NCBI GenBank assembly: GCA_017510335.1
Contig: JAFWNM010000032.1
Location: forward strand, 1-64,000
Direction: 5' to 3'
Origin: Paracoccaceae bacterium
Lineage (GTDB): Bacteria > Pseudomonadota > Alphaproteobacteria > Rhodobacterales > Rhodobacteraceae
DNA: 64,000 nucleotides
Part shown: one piece after another, positions 24,269-32,296 of the stretch
Layout: each line of letters starts with the position of its first letter
Position numbering within the stretch: the first letter of the stretch is position 1
Notes under the pieces: generated by a model
The model's input: the letters and a program-made list of their open reading frames with translations, nothing else
Databases searched by the model: none
What the model was told of the DNA's origin: nothing
Program-made: the position numbers and the translations under genes

Positions 24269-26260
24269 ATGCAAGCGCGATTCGGGCGGATGATCCGTCA
24301 CGCATTGGTATGTTCCATTCTGATGATCGGCTATCTGGCTGCAGTGCCCGCACTTGCAGCCCCTTACGCCGCCATGGTGATGGATGCACGCAATGGCGAA
24401 GTCATCTTTGCGCGCAACCACGACACCAAGTTGCACCCCGCATCGCTGACCAAAATGATGACGCTTTATGTCGCGTTCGAGGCGGTGAAACATGGCGAAG
24501 TGACACTGGACACAATGTTCACCACCAGCCGCCGCGCCACACAACAGGCCTGTGTGTGTCTGGGCCTGCGCGAAGGTCAGAAGATTTCCTTGCGCCATCT
24601 GATCCGCGCCGCTGCGCTTCGGTCAGCCAATGATGCGGCGGTTGTCATCGCAGAAGGGATCTCTGGCTCGGTTGAAGGGTTCGCCGACCGCATGACAGCC
24701 ACCGCGCGCGCCATGGGCATGTCCAACACCACCTTTCGCAACCCGCATGGCCTGACCGAAGCGGGCCATTTGTCCACAGCGCGCGACATGACCATTCTGG
24801 GCCGTCAGCTGTATTTCGACTATCCGCAATATTTCAACATCTTCTCTCGGCGCAGTGACCATGCAGGCGTGGCCACCGTGCCCAACACCAACCGCCGTTT
24901 TCTGGATGCCTATTCCGGCGCGAACGGAATCAAGACCGGCTATACGCGTGCTGCGGGGTTCAACCTGACGGCTTCGGCCGAACGCGGCGGCAAGCACATC
25001 ATTGCAACCATGTTTGGCGGGTCATCAACTGCGGCACGCAACGCCCATGTGGCCGAATTGCTGGATATCGGGTTCAACCGCGCAGGCGCGCGTGTTGCCA
25101 CCCGCGCACCCGCAACCCCCGCCTACAGGGGGCGCGGCGCAGTTGCCGTTGCCCAAGCCCCCGAAAACAGCGGCGACAGGCCCGCATCCGCGCGCACGAT
25201 CCGGCTGCAAACAGCAGTGCGCACCAGCCCGCGCCCGCAGCCCCGCCCCGAACGCGCCCCATCGCCAGATATGCTGATCGCGCTGCGCGACGGGGTGGAA
25301 GCCGCCGTATCCCAGATTGCAGCCGTCACCCCGGCACAAGCCGAACAGCCCGCGGCCCCTGCTGTCGAAGAAGACTCCACCACCATGGCACTGGCGGCAC
25401 TGGCACCCGACACCCCGACAGTCACGCCGCCCGCCCGCCCGGAAGATTTTGGCGCCGCAGAGGCCCTGACGAACACCCCTGACACAGCCACAGACACACA
25501 AACGCCCGATCTTGCGGCAGCCCAAGCCGCCGGCTTTAGCATTGCGCATATCGATGATCTGGCCGCGCTGGATGACGCAGTGACGGCCCCCGCGCCGGAC
25601 ACAGACGACGCAGACATGGAATTTGTGGATGCCCCGCCAGCGCGCCCTGAAACAGTCCTGAACACGCAAACAGCGGCGCTTGATCAGGAAAATGCCCCAG
25701 AAATTGAATCCGACACCATCTGGATCGGGGCGTCGGAAACAGTTTTGCTAACGGGGTTTGCGACCGACACCGCGCAAACCACACTTGACGATCTGTATAC
25801 CCCAACCCAGGATGGCGCGGCCCAGATCATGGCACAGGATGCCCTGGCACCGCCCCCCCAAATGGCCGACGCGCCCGAACCGGCGCAACCGCGCCCGACC
25901 ATCATTCTGACCAGCGCCGCGCAGCCGGACAGCGACACCAACGCCTTTGCCACAGCCACAGTCAGCGAAGCCAGCGCCGCCGCCGCCGACCCCGAGATTG
26001 TAAGCCGCGTGTCCACGTCCGATGGCGGGCGGTTGTGGGGTGTGTCGCTTGGCGAATTCACATCGCGCAATGCCGCCGAACGCGGCATTATAACGGTGAA
26101 AATGGCCGAAGCGGCGGCACTGGGCAATGGAATAAGCCGAATTCGTCAAACCAGCGGGCGGTTCGAGGCCAGTTTCGCAGGCTTGACTTCCGCCGAGGCA
26201 GAACGCGCCTGTCTGCGTCTGTCTGCGCGCGGGATGGATTGCACCATCGCGCACCCATGA
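24269..26260 (+). CDS. D-alanyl-D-alanine carboxypeptidase with long linker and C-terminal SPOR domain
   Basis: A 663-residue class C-type low-mass penicillin-binding protein. A signal peptide ends at PALAA (about residue 30). The peptidase S11 domain holds SLTK (about 58-61), SAN (about 117-119) and KTG (about 217-219), the three serine-DD-peptidase motifs. Residues about 275-585 form an Ala/Pro/Thr/Asp-rich, disordered-looking linker, and the last 75 residues are a SPOR domain, which binds denuded septal glycan. It should trim peptidoglycan stem peptides in the periplasm, probably at the division site. The ATG is preceded by AGGCAGTAGG. Confidence 0.9.
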   Translation: MQARFGRMIRHALVCSILMIGYLAAVPALAAPYAAMVMDARNGEVIFARNHDTKLHPASLTKMMTLYVAFEAVKHGEVTLDTMFTTSRRATQQACVCLGLREGQKISLRHLIRAAALRSANDAAVVIAEGISGSVEGFADRMTATARAMGMSNTTFRNPHGLTEAGHLSTARDMTILGRQLYFDYPQYFNIFSRRSDHAGVATVPNTNRRFLDAYSGANGIKTGYTRAAGFNLTASAERGGKHIIATMFGGSSTAARNAHVAELLDIGFNRAGARVATRAPATPAYRGRGAVAVAQAPENSGDRPASARTIRLQTAVRTSPRPQPRPERAPSPDMLIALRDGVEAAVSQIAAVTPAQAEQPAAPAVEEDSTTMALAALAPDTPTVTPPARPEDFGAAEALTNTPDTATDTQTPDLAAAQAAGFSIAHIDDLAALDDAVTAPAPDTDDADMEFVDAPPARPETVLNTQTAALDQENAPEIESDTIWIGASETVLLTGFATDTAQTTLDDLYTPTQDGAAQIMAQDALAPPPQMADAPEPAQPRPTIILTSAAQPDSDTNAFATATVSEASAAAADPEIVSRVSTSDGGRLWGVSLGEFTSRNAAERGIITVKMAEAAALGNGISRIRQTSGRFEASFAGLTSAEAERACLRLSARGMDCTIAHP

Positions 26261-26302
26261 AGGTAGTGGCCTTGGCGATATGACCCGCGCTATACTGCGG
26301 TC

Positions 26303-27556
26303 ATGCCCGCGTTATGCCGTGACTGTCTGACCAGCTTTGATGCAGGCCCGCGTTGCCCGGCCTGCCATTCGCCGCGCATTGTGGCGGACCCTGAATTGCT
26401 GGACCTGAACATCGCGCATATGGATTGCGATGCCTTTTACGCCAGTGTCGAAAAACGCGACAATCCTGCCTTGCGGGATAAGCCTGTCATCGTGGGCGGC
26501 GGGCAGCGCGGTGTCGTCACAACCGCCTGCTATATCGCGCGCATTCATGGGGTGCGTTCTGCCATGCCCATGTTCAAGGCGCTGCAGCTTTGCCCCGAAG
26601 CCGTTGTTGTGAAACCCAGATTCGACGCCTACGCCACTGCATCGCGTGAAATTCGCGCAATGATGGAAGACCTGACCCCGGCCATCGAACCGCTGTCGCT
26701 GGACGAGGCCTTTCTGGACCTGTCGGGCACAACGCGGCTGCATGGAATGGCCCCGGCCGTGTCCGTTGCGCGCCTGATTCGCCGTATGGAAGCAGAACTG
26801 CGCCTGTCTGCATCCATCGGGTTGTCGCATAACAAGTTTCTGGCCAAGATCGCGTCAGACTTGGACAAACCGCGCGGCTTCGCGGTTATTTCGCGCGCGG
26901 GCACAGAAAGCTTCTTGCGGGGCAAACCCGTGGGCATGATCTGGGGTGTGGGGGCCGCGACGCGCGGTCAACTGGCGCAGGCAGGGATCGCAACAATTGA
27001 CGATCTGCTGCGCTGGGAACAATCTGATCTGGTGGCCCGGTTCGGTGCAATGGGGTTGCGGCTGTGGCATCTGGCACGGGGGCAGGATACACGCCCCGTC
27101 AGCCGTGACCCGAATGTGAAATCCATATCCAAGGAAACCACCTTCGACAGGGATCTACACGACCTGCACATGCTGGAAGGGCATTTGTGGCGCCTGTCCG
27201 ACCAGGTGGCCAGCCGCGCCAAGGCCAAAGGGTTGGCCGGACTGGTGGTGACACTGAAACTGAAACGCGCCGACCACCGCATATTGACCCGGCGCATCAG
27301 TTTGCACAGCCCGACCTGTCTGGCCGATGTGATCTATCGCACAGCCGCGCCACTGCTGGTGCAGGTCTTCGACAAGGGGCCATTCCGGCTGTTGGGCGTG
27401 GGAATTTCGGAGCTTGGCAAAGACAGCGGCGCCGGTTTCAACCCCGACCTGCTGGACCCCGGCGCCGAGGGGCGCGCGCGCGCCGAACGTGCCATAGATG
27501 CGCTGCGCGCACGGTTTGGCCCTGACGCCGTGATCAAGGGCCGCAGCCTGCGCTGA
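26303..27556 (+). CDS. dinB: DNA polymerase IV (Y family) with N-terminal zinc-ribbon-like segment
   Basis: A 417-residue translesion polymerase. The Y-family core starts at HMDCDAFYASVE (Asp41, Asp43) and has the second metal site SLDEAFLDLSG near residue 138, followed by thumb and little-finger domains. Ahead of it are two CxxC pairs (Cys5/Cys8 and Cys18/Cys21), spaced like a zinc ribbon. The C-terminus (AVIKGRSLR) has no clear beta-clamp-binding QLxLF motif. It lies 42 bp after the carboxypeptidase gene. No LexA-type box was recognised. Confidence 0.93.
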   Translation: MPALCRDCLTSFDAGPRCPACHSPRIVADPELLDLNIAHMDCDAFYASVEKRDNPALRDKPVIVGGGQRGVVTTACYIARIHGVRSAMPMFKALQLCPEAVVVKPRFDAYATASREIRAMMEDLTPAIEPLSLDEAFLDLSGTTRLHGMAPAVSVARLIRRMEAELRLSASIGLSHNKFLAKIASDLDKPRGFAVISRAGTESFLRGKPVGMIWGVGAATRGQLAQAGIATIDDLLRWEQSDLVARFGAMGLRLWHLARGQDTRPVSRDPNVKSISKETTFDRDLHDLHMLEGHLWRLSDQVASRAKAKGLAGLVVTLKLKRADHRILTRRISLHSPTCLADVIYRTAAPLLVQVFDKGPFRLLGVGISELGKDSGAGFNPDLLDPGAEGRARAERAIDALRARFGPDAVIKGRSLR

Positions 27557-27627
27557 TCTGCATAGGCAAAACCCGGCTGACATACCTGACCGAAGGGTTC
27601 TTTGGGAAAGCTGCTAGCGGCATCCGG

Positions 27628-27673
27628 TTTGAAATTGCGACAAGGCAATACCAGAAAGCCTGTCGCCTTCAAA
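27628..27673. terminator. Hairpin between convergent dinB and the response regulator gene
   Basis: Nested arms TTTGAA/TTCAAA (27628-27633, 27668-27673) and GCGACA-a-GGC/GCC-TGTCGC (27637-27646, 27658-27666) enclose an 11-nt loop. The right arm overlaps the stop codon of the minus-strand gene. Likely a shared terminator. Confidence 0.55.
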
Positions 27674-28379
27674 TCATGGGTTGCTCGCGCAACCGCTGGC
27701 GCAGCATCAAGGCAAGCTCGGTAACGCGCCCGCTGTCACGCGCATTGACCACAGCGGACATCAGGGCCGTATCGCCCAGACTGCGCCCCAATGCGTCAAT
27801 GAACTGCAGCGCATAGGCGCGTTGTTCGCCCGCGCCGCCGCCCTGCAACAGATCGCACGCCATATAGACATCATCGCGCAGCGCGGCCGAATCATGGGCA
27901 GGGACGGGCATCGCGCCCATGTGGTGACGCAGATTGAAGAATACCGGCGCCAGAATGCCCCGGAAATCCGCCACGCTGGAAATGGGTTTTGGCAGAAAGT
28001 GATCAGCGCCCGCATCCAGCGCCGAATCAGCAAGGTCCGCCTGCCCTGACGTCGCAACAATCAGCCCGACACGCGGCCTGCGCCGGTCCAGTTCGGCAAT
28101 CAGGTCCAGCCCGCACCCGTCCGGCAGACCGATATCGACAATAACCGCATCAGGTGTGTAAAGGTCCAGATGTTGCTGCGCCGCGCGCAAACTGTCGACA
28201 CGCCGCAATCTTGCGCCCGCGCCGCGGAACATAAGGCGTATGGAATCGCTGGCAACATGGCTGTCTTCCACCAGAAGCAGGGTTCCGCCCTGCGCATGCT
28301 GACGGGGGGGCACCATTGCAGACACCGTTTTCCACCGTGCTGTTGCTGTTCGGTCAGACGTGTTCATCGCTCCCTCCAT
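27669..28379 (-). CDS. Orphan response regulator with receiver domain and unassigned C-terminus
   Basis: A 236-residue protein. Residues about 33-155 are a CheY-like receiver (LLLVEDSHVASDS; phospho-Asp in VIVDIGLPDG; Lys in FLPKPIS). The remaining 80 residues are helical (ALRDDVYMACDLLQGG, ALQFIDALGRSL) and show no DNA-binding motif I recognise, so output may be by protein contact. No kinase is adjacent. An in-frame ATG four codons in (MNTSD) is an alternative start. Confidence 0.8.
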   Translation of the reverse strand: MEGAMNTSDRTATARWKTVSAMVPPRQHAQGGTLLLVEDSHVASDSIRLMFRGAGARLRRVDSLRAAQQHLDLYTPDAVIVDIGLPDGCGLDLIAELDRRRPRVGLIVATSGQADLADSALDAGADHFLPKPISSVADFRGILAPVFFNLRHHMGAMPVPAHDSAALRDDVYMACDLLQGGGAGEQRAYALQFIDALGRSLGDTALMSAVVNARDSGRVTELALMLRQRLREQPMI

Positions 28380-28438
28380 CTTCTGCTGAAGACCCGCAGT
28401 TCACCGCAAATTGCCTAATTTCGCGTAAAGACGCCGGC

Positions 28439-28463
28439 CCATGCGGCAGGGCCTGCGGCATGG
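28439..28463. promoter_or_regulatory. Imperfect palindrome in the divergent response regulator/mce spacer
   Basis: CCATGCGGCAGG is followed by GCCTGCGGCATGG, an inverted repeat with few mismatches centred between the two divergent starts. A possible operator; no regulator can be named. Confidence 0.3.
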
Positions 28464-28531
28464 CACCCCCTTGCATCAACTGCAATTCGCACGCATAAGC
28501 CTGCGCAACATTGTTACGTTGGGGGATTTCC

Positions 28532-28936
28532 ATGATCGGACGCTTGAACCATGTTGCCATCGCTGTGCCGGATCTGGAAGCGGCGGCAGCGCAGTATCGC
28601 GCCACACTGGGCGCGACTGTCGGCGCACCACAGGATGAACCTGATCACGGTGTCACGGTCGTGTTCATCACCTTGCCCAATACCAAGATCGAACTACTTT
28701 ACCCATTGGGTGACAACAGCCCCATTCAAGGGTTTCTGGACAAGAATCCCGCAGGGGGCATTCACCATATCTGTTACGAGGTCGAGGATATTCTTGCCGC
28801 GCGCGACAAGCTGAAAGCCAGCGGGGCGCGCGTTCTGGGCACGGGGGAACCGAAAATCGGCGCGCATGGCAAACCGGTCCTGTTCCTGCACCCCAAGGAT
28901 TTCAACGGCTGTCTGGTTGAACTGGAGCAAGTCTGA
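28532..28936 (+). CDS. mce: Methylmalonyl-CoA epimerase
   Basis: A 134-residue glyoxalase-fold protein. LNHVAIAVPDLE (His7), GGIHHICYEVED (the metal His pair) and the final CLVELEQV (metal Glu) are the cobalt/zinc ligands and context of methylmalonyl-CoA epimerase. It interconverts (S)- and (R)-methylmalonyl-CoA, linking propionyl-CoA carboxylase to the mutase, and also serves the ethylmalonyl-CoA pathway. GGGGGA stands before the ATG. The next gene starts on its stop codon (TGATG). Confidence 0.94.
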   Translation: MIGRLNHVAIAVPDLEAAAAQYRATLGATVGAPQDEPDHGVTVVFITLPNTKIELLYPLGDNSPIQGFLDKNPAGGIHHICYEVEDILAARDKLKASGARVLGTGEPKIGAHGKPVLFLHPKDFNGCLVELEQV

Positions 28937-29202
28937 TGTCGATCATGTCCGCAATCGCGCTGTATGGCGTCATATGGTTCATGACCATGTTTCTGGTCCT
29001 GCCCTTTCGTATGAAAACCCAGGGCGAAGCAGGCCAGGTTGTGCCGGGCACGCCATCTTCTGCCCCTGATGACGCCCAGATGCTGCGCAAGGTCAAGATT
29101 GTGACCGCCATTGCAACAGGGGCGTTTGTGGTGATTTCAGCAGTGATCCTGTCAGAAATCATTACCTTTGACATGATCGAACGGGTCACGCGCGGGGTGT
29201 GA
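28936..29202 (+). CDS. DUF1467 family small membrane protein
   Basis: An 88-residue protein with two predicted membrane helices (about residues 5-23 and 55-75) around a polar loop containing LPFRMKTQGE. It matches the DUF1467 family, found beside mce in most alphaproteobacteria. Function unknown. Its ATG overlaps the mce stop by one base, so translation is coupled. Confidence 0.88.
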   Translation: MSIMSAIALYGVIWFMTMFLVLPFRMKTQGEAGQVVPGTPSSAPDDAQMLRKVKIVTAIATGAFVVISAVILSEIITFDMIERVTRGV

Positions 29203-29290
29203 CCCGCCTGTATGCCCGTTCACGATACCTTGCGCAGCGCGCGCTTGCGGTATCCGGCCCCCTGCGCGGGCAACGTGACGGTGGCACACC

Positions 29291-29399
29291 GTCCAGAGCA
29301 TGTTGCTCAAAATTGGGAACCGGTTTTGAGCTTCTCGAACATGGAAAATCAATAAGTTAAAGCATGTCGTGTGAATACGACTGAACCCGACATGGTCTA
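29291..29399. repeat. Alphaproteobacterial-type palindromic intergenic repeat
   Basis: This stretch is less GC-rich than its surroundings and holds nested inverted repeats: GCTCAAAA/TTTTGAGC (29305-29312, 29324-29331) and CATGTCG/CGACATG (29363-29369, 29388-29394). Its order (GAGCATGTTGC..., a TTTTGAG arm, AACATG, an AAAATCAATAAGTTAAAGC segment) resembles a dispersed repeat I recall from Rhizobiales and Rhodobacterales spacers. It also covers the end of the nitroreductase gene. Confidence 0.55.
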
Positions 29400-29972
29400 A
29401 TCCAGAAATCGCGTTATTGCCGCAACATCTGGGCGGGGGCGTTCCGGCGGGGTGGATGATGCGGTTCCGATGTGAATAAACCCCGCAACCCATTCATCTT
29501 GCGTAATGTCCAGCGCATGCGCGACGAATTCGGCGTCATGCGCCACCCATCCTGTCAGCCAGTTCGCGCCAAACCCGCTTGCAAGCGCGGCATTCACCAC
29601 CCCAAGGCACACTGCGCCTGCGGTCAATGTCTGTTCAATCGCCGGAACCTTGTCAGACGGTTTTGGGCTGGCCACCACAGTGACAACCAGATGCGCCTGC
29701 CCGAAGGTCATGCTGGCTTTGGTGATCTTTTCATCCTCGATCGCCTTGTCCTTGCCATGGGCGACAATCATCTGCGCCATCCGCGCACATGCTGCCCCGT
29801 CCAGCACAACAAAACGCCACGGTTCCAGCTTGCCATGATCAGGCACCCGTGAGGCCGCTGTCAGCACGCCCATCAGGGTGTCGCGGTCAGGAACCGGCAG
29901 CCCCAACAGCTTGGCCGGGCGCGAACGGCGTGTTTGCAAGAATGCCATCACGGCGGGATCTGTGTTCATCAT
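29397..29972 (-). CDS. Nitroreductase family protein, YdjA-like
   Basis: A 191-residue FMN-dependent oxidoreductase of the compact YdjA type: RRSRPAKLLG at the N-terminus binds the FMN phosphate and SRVPDHGKLEPWRFVVL is the second signature. It probably reduces quinones or nitroaromatics with NAD(P)H; the physiological substrate is unknown. Two ATGs stand in tandem; AAGGTG just upstream fits either. Confidence 0.88.
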   Translation of the reverse strand: MMNTDPAVMAFLQTRRSRPAKLLGLPVPDRDTLMGVLTAASRVPDHGKLEPWRFVVLDGAACARMAQMIVAHGKDKAIEDEKITKASMTFGQAHLVVTVVASPKPSDKVPAIEQTLTAGAVCLGVVNAALASGFGANWLTGWVAHDAEFVAHALDITQDEWVAGFIHIGTASSTPPERPRPDVAAITRFLD

Positions 29973-30046
29973 GTCACCTTGCCAATTGCGAAGGGTGACA
30001 TAACCCCTTCTGCCCCAAGAGGAAAGCGCCCCTACGCCACTTTCAT

Positions 30047-30070
30047 ATGCAGATGCAGATGCAGATGCAG
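30047..30070 (+). repeat. Tandem hexamer (ATGCAG)4 upstream of galE
   Basis: Four perfect copies of ATGCAG sit 150 bp before galE, in frame with it through an open stretch without conserved sequence. Such a tract can change length by slippage and may alter the leader. Confidence 0.6.
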
Positions 30071-30220
30071 GTCAGGACTGCTGCTTTGCGTGGGACTTGT
30101 CAGGTGCTGAACGCAAATTTCAGGCAAACGCAGATAAAAACACCCCATCCCCTTTCATTAGGGCAAATTTTGCACCAGAACCGAAACCGGAATCCCTCCG
30201 CATTTCGGAAAGGTTTTTTT

Positions 30221-31222
30221 ATGAACGGCACGAAGAACATCCCCAATGTGCTGGTAACAGGTGGTGCGGGCTATATCGGCTCTCATGCGTGTAAATTGCT
30301 GACAAGGGCCGGCTACAGGCCGGTGACCTTCGACAATTTGTCCACCGGATGGGCCGCGGCGGTCAAGTTCGGGCCGCTTGTGACCGCCGATTTGCTGGAC
30401 CGTGCCGCCCTTGACGCGGCGTTTGCGCACTACCAGCCCGTGGCCGTAATGCATTTTGCCGCCCTCAGCCAGGTGGGCGAGGCATCGCGCGATCCTGGCC
30501 TGTATTGGCGCAACAACGTAGGCGGGTCGCTGAACCTGATCGAAGCCATGGTTGCAGCAGGTTGCCGTAACATGGTGTTTTCATCAACCTGCGCAACCTA
30601 CGGGGACCATGACGGGGTGGTTCTGGACGAAAACACGCCCCAACTGCCCCTGAACGCCTATGGTGCATCCAAGCGCGCGGTCGAGGATATCTTGCGCAAT
30701 TTCGGGGCCAGCCATGCGTTGAATTCCGTGATTTTTCGCTATTTCAACGTAGCGGGCGCTGACCCGGACGCCGAAGTGGGCGAATGGCACCAACCAGAAA
30801 CACATCTGATTCCCGTCATGATCGAAGCAGCGGCAGGCGCGCGCGATGCGCTGGTCATCAATGGCGATGATTATCCCACACATGACGGCACCTGTATCCG
30901 CGATTATGTGCATGTCATGGATCTGGTGCAGGCCCATGTTCTGGGGCTGGAATGGCTGCTTGCGCAAAAAGGGTCGCAGGTGTTCAATCTGGGAACGGGG
31001 GTCGGTTTTTCCGTGGCCGAGGTTATTCGCCAGTGTCGCGCAGGCACCGGCCACAAGGTGCCCCATAGCTTCGGTCCGCGCCGCGCAGGGGATGCGGCGG
31101 CGCTGGTGTCAGGCAGTCGCCGCGCGATCGAAGACCTGGGTTGGGTGCCGCAGCGGTCTTCCCTTAAACAAATGATCGAAGACGCCTGGCGCTGGTATCA
31201 GACGGGTGGCTATTCGCGCTGA
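30221..31222 (+). CDS. galE: UDP-glucose 4-epimerase
   Basis: A 333-residue extended SDR. GGAGYIGSHACKLL is the NAD loop near residue 14, and the catalytic pair is Ser in FSSTCATYG and YxxxK in YGASK. GDDYPTHDGTCIRDYVHV is the GalE signature. It interconverts UDP-glucose and UDP-galactose for polysaccharide and LPS. The ATG at 30221 follows GGAAAGG and a T7 spacer; the open frame extends 58 codons upstream through the ATGCAG repeats, which I do not consider coding. Its end overlaps the convergent LysR gene by 13 bp. Confidence 0.95.
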   Translation: MNGTKNIPNVLVTGGAGYIGSHACKLLTRAGYRPVTFDNLSTGWAAAVKFGPLVTADLLDRAALDAAFAHYQPVAVMHFAALSQVGEASRDPGLYWRNNVGGSLNLIEAMVAAGCRNMVFSSTCATYGDHDGVVLDENTPQLPLNAYGASKRAVEDILRNFGASHALNSVIFRYFNVAGADPDAEVGEWHQPETHLIPVMIEAAAGARDALVINGDDYPTHDGTCIRDYVHVMDLVQAHVLGLEWLLAQKGSQVFNLGTGVGFSVAEVIRQCRAGTGHKVPHSFGPRRAGDAAALVSGSRRAIEDLGWVPQRSSLKQMIEDAWRWYQTGGYSR

Positions 31223-32154
31223 TCATGGGAATGCCAACTGCCGTCTGCCTGTTCGCGCGCCCGCATGGCGGCCTTGCATTCGCTGACCATGAAATCGGCA
31301 AATAGCCTTATTTTCGGATCTTGCTGGCGCCGGTGCGGATAGACACAGGCGAAAATGGCAGGTTCTGGCGGGGTTTGGGTCAGTAGTTCGACCAACTCGC
31401 CCGAACGCAGGTATCGCGCCAGTTCATGACGCGGGCGGTTGACAACACCCGCCCCTTGCAGCGCCCAATCGACCAGAACACCGGCATCATCGCAATCAAG
31501 CTGGCCTTGCAGGTCCAGCCGCACTGGCCCGTCAGGTGTTTGCAATGTCCAGAAATATTCCGGGGATCGCGGATAGCGCAACAACAGGCAATCATGGCTG
31601 CGCAAATCATCGGGGGTCAGCGGCGTGCCGCGCGCTGAAACATAGGCCGGGCTTGCGGCCAAAACGCGCGGCGCGTCCATGATCTTGCGCTGCTTCATGC
31701 TGGAATCCGGCAAAATACCCAGAACGAACGCCATATCGATCTGATCCTCGACAATATCAACGCGTCGGTCGGACAGGCGCAAATTCAGGTGTATTTCAGG
31801 GTAGTCGCGGGCAAAACGCCGGGCGCGCGGGGCAATCAACGCCCGCCCCAACCCAAGGGGCGCGGTCACCCGGATGGTCCCGCGCGGCTGGCCGGACAGG
31901 CCCGCTATGGCGGCTTCTGCTTCTTCCAGCGCGGCAATGACCTTGCGCGCATGGTCATAGAAATCGCGGCCTATTTCCGTGGGCACCAGTTTGCGGGTCG
32001 TGCGGTTGAACAACCGCACCCCAAGGCGCGCTTCCAGTTCCTTGATACGTTTGCTGGCAACAGCTGGTGTCAGCCGCAAATCCCGCCCGCCAGAGGTGAT
32101 GGACCCCAGTTCACTGACCCGCACAAAAACGCGCAGCGCTTCCAGATAGGACAT
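31210..32154 (-). CDS. LysR-family transcriptional regulator, likely controlling xdhABC-guaD
   Basis: A 314-residue regulator with an N-terminal winged helix-turn-helix (SITSGGRDLRLTPAVASKRIKELE region, about residues 17-40) and a LysR substrate-binding domain. It belongs to the branch that acts on metabolic genes nearby. It is divergent from xdhA across 142 bp that hold a clear inverted repeat, so control of the purine operon is the simplest inference; the effector may be a purine. Confidence 0.88.
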   Translation of the reverse strand: MSYLEALRVFVRVSELGSITSGGRDLRLTPAVASKRIKELEARLGVRLFNRTTRKLVPTEIGRDFYDHARKVIAALEEAEAAIAGLSGQPRGTIRVTAPLGLGRALIAPRARRFARDYPEIHLNLRLSDRRVDIVEDQIDMAFVLGILPDSSMKQRKIMDAPRVLAASPAYVSARGTPLTPDDLRSHDCLLLRYPRSPEYFWTLQTPDGPVRLDLQGQLDCDDAGVLVDWALQGAGVVNRPRHELARYLRSGELVELLTQTPPEPAIFACVYPHRRQQDPKIRLFADFMVSECKAAMRAREQADGSWHSHDQRE

Positions 32155-32191
32155 GTGCGCCCCCGATTGCCCTGATTTGCAGCAGATTTGC

Positions 32192-32235
32192 CAACAAACC
32201 GTTGAAACAGTCTAACCGTTTTACCTGTTTTGTTG
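32192..32235. promoter_or_regulatory. Candidate LysR operator between the regulator gene and xdhA
   Basis: CAACAAA (32192-32198) with TTTGTTG (32229-32235), and inside them AAACAG (32205-32210) with CTGTTT (32225-32230), make a dyad centred about 80 bp before xdhA. AACCGTT also occurs twice in it. This fits a LysR regulatory site, by position and symmetry only. Confidence 0.45.
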
Positions 32236-32296
32236 AAAGTGGGAATAAGCGAATATCTAAGCAAATTATGTCCCCGCCAATAGCCGAAGGTTCAAT

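Noticed and set aside
30047-30220. N-terminal 58-residue extension of galE starting at the ATGCAG repeats
   Set aside because: GalE proteins start at the Rossmann fold; the extension is unconserved, and a good ribosome site precedes the ATG at 30221.
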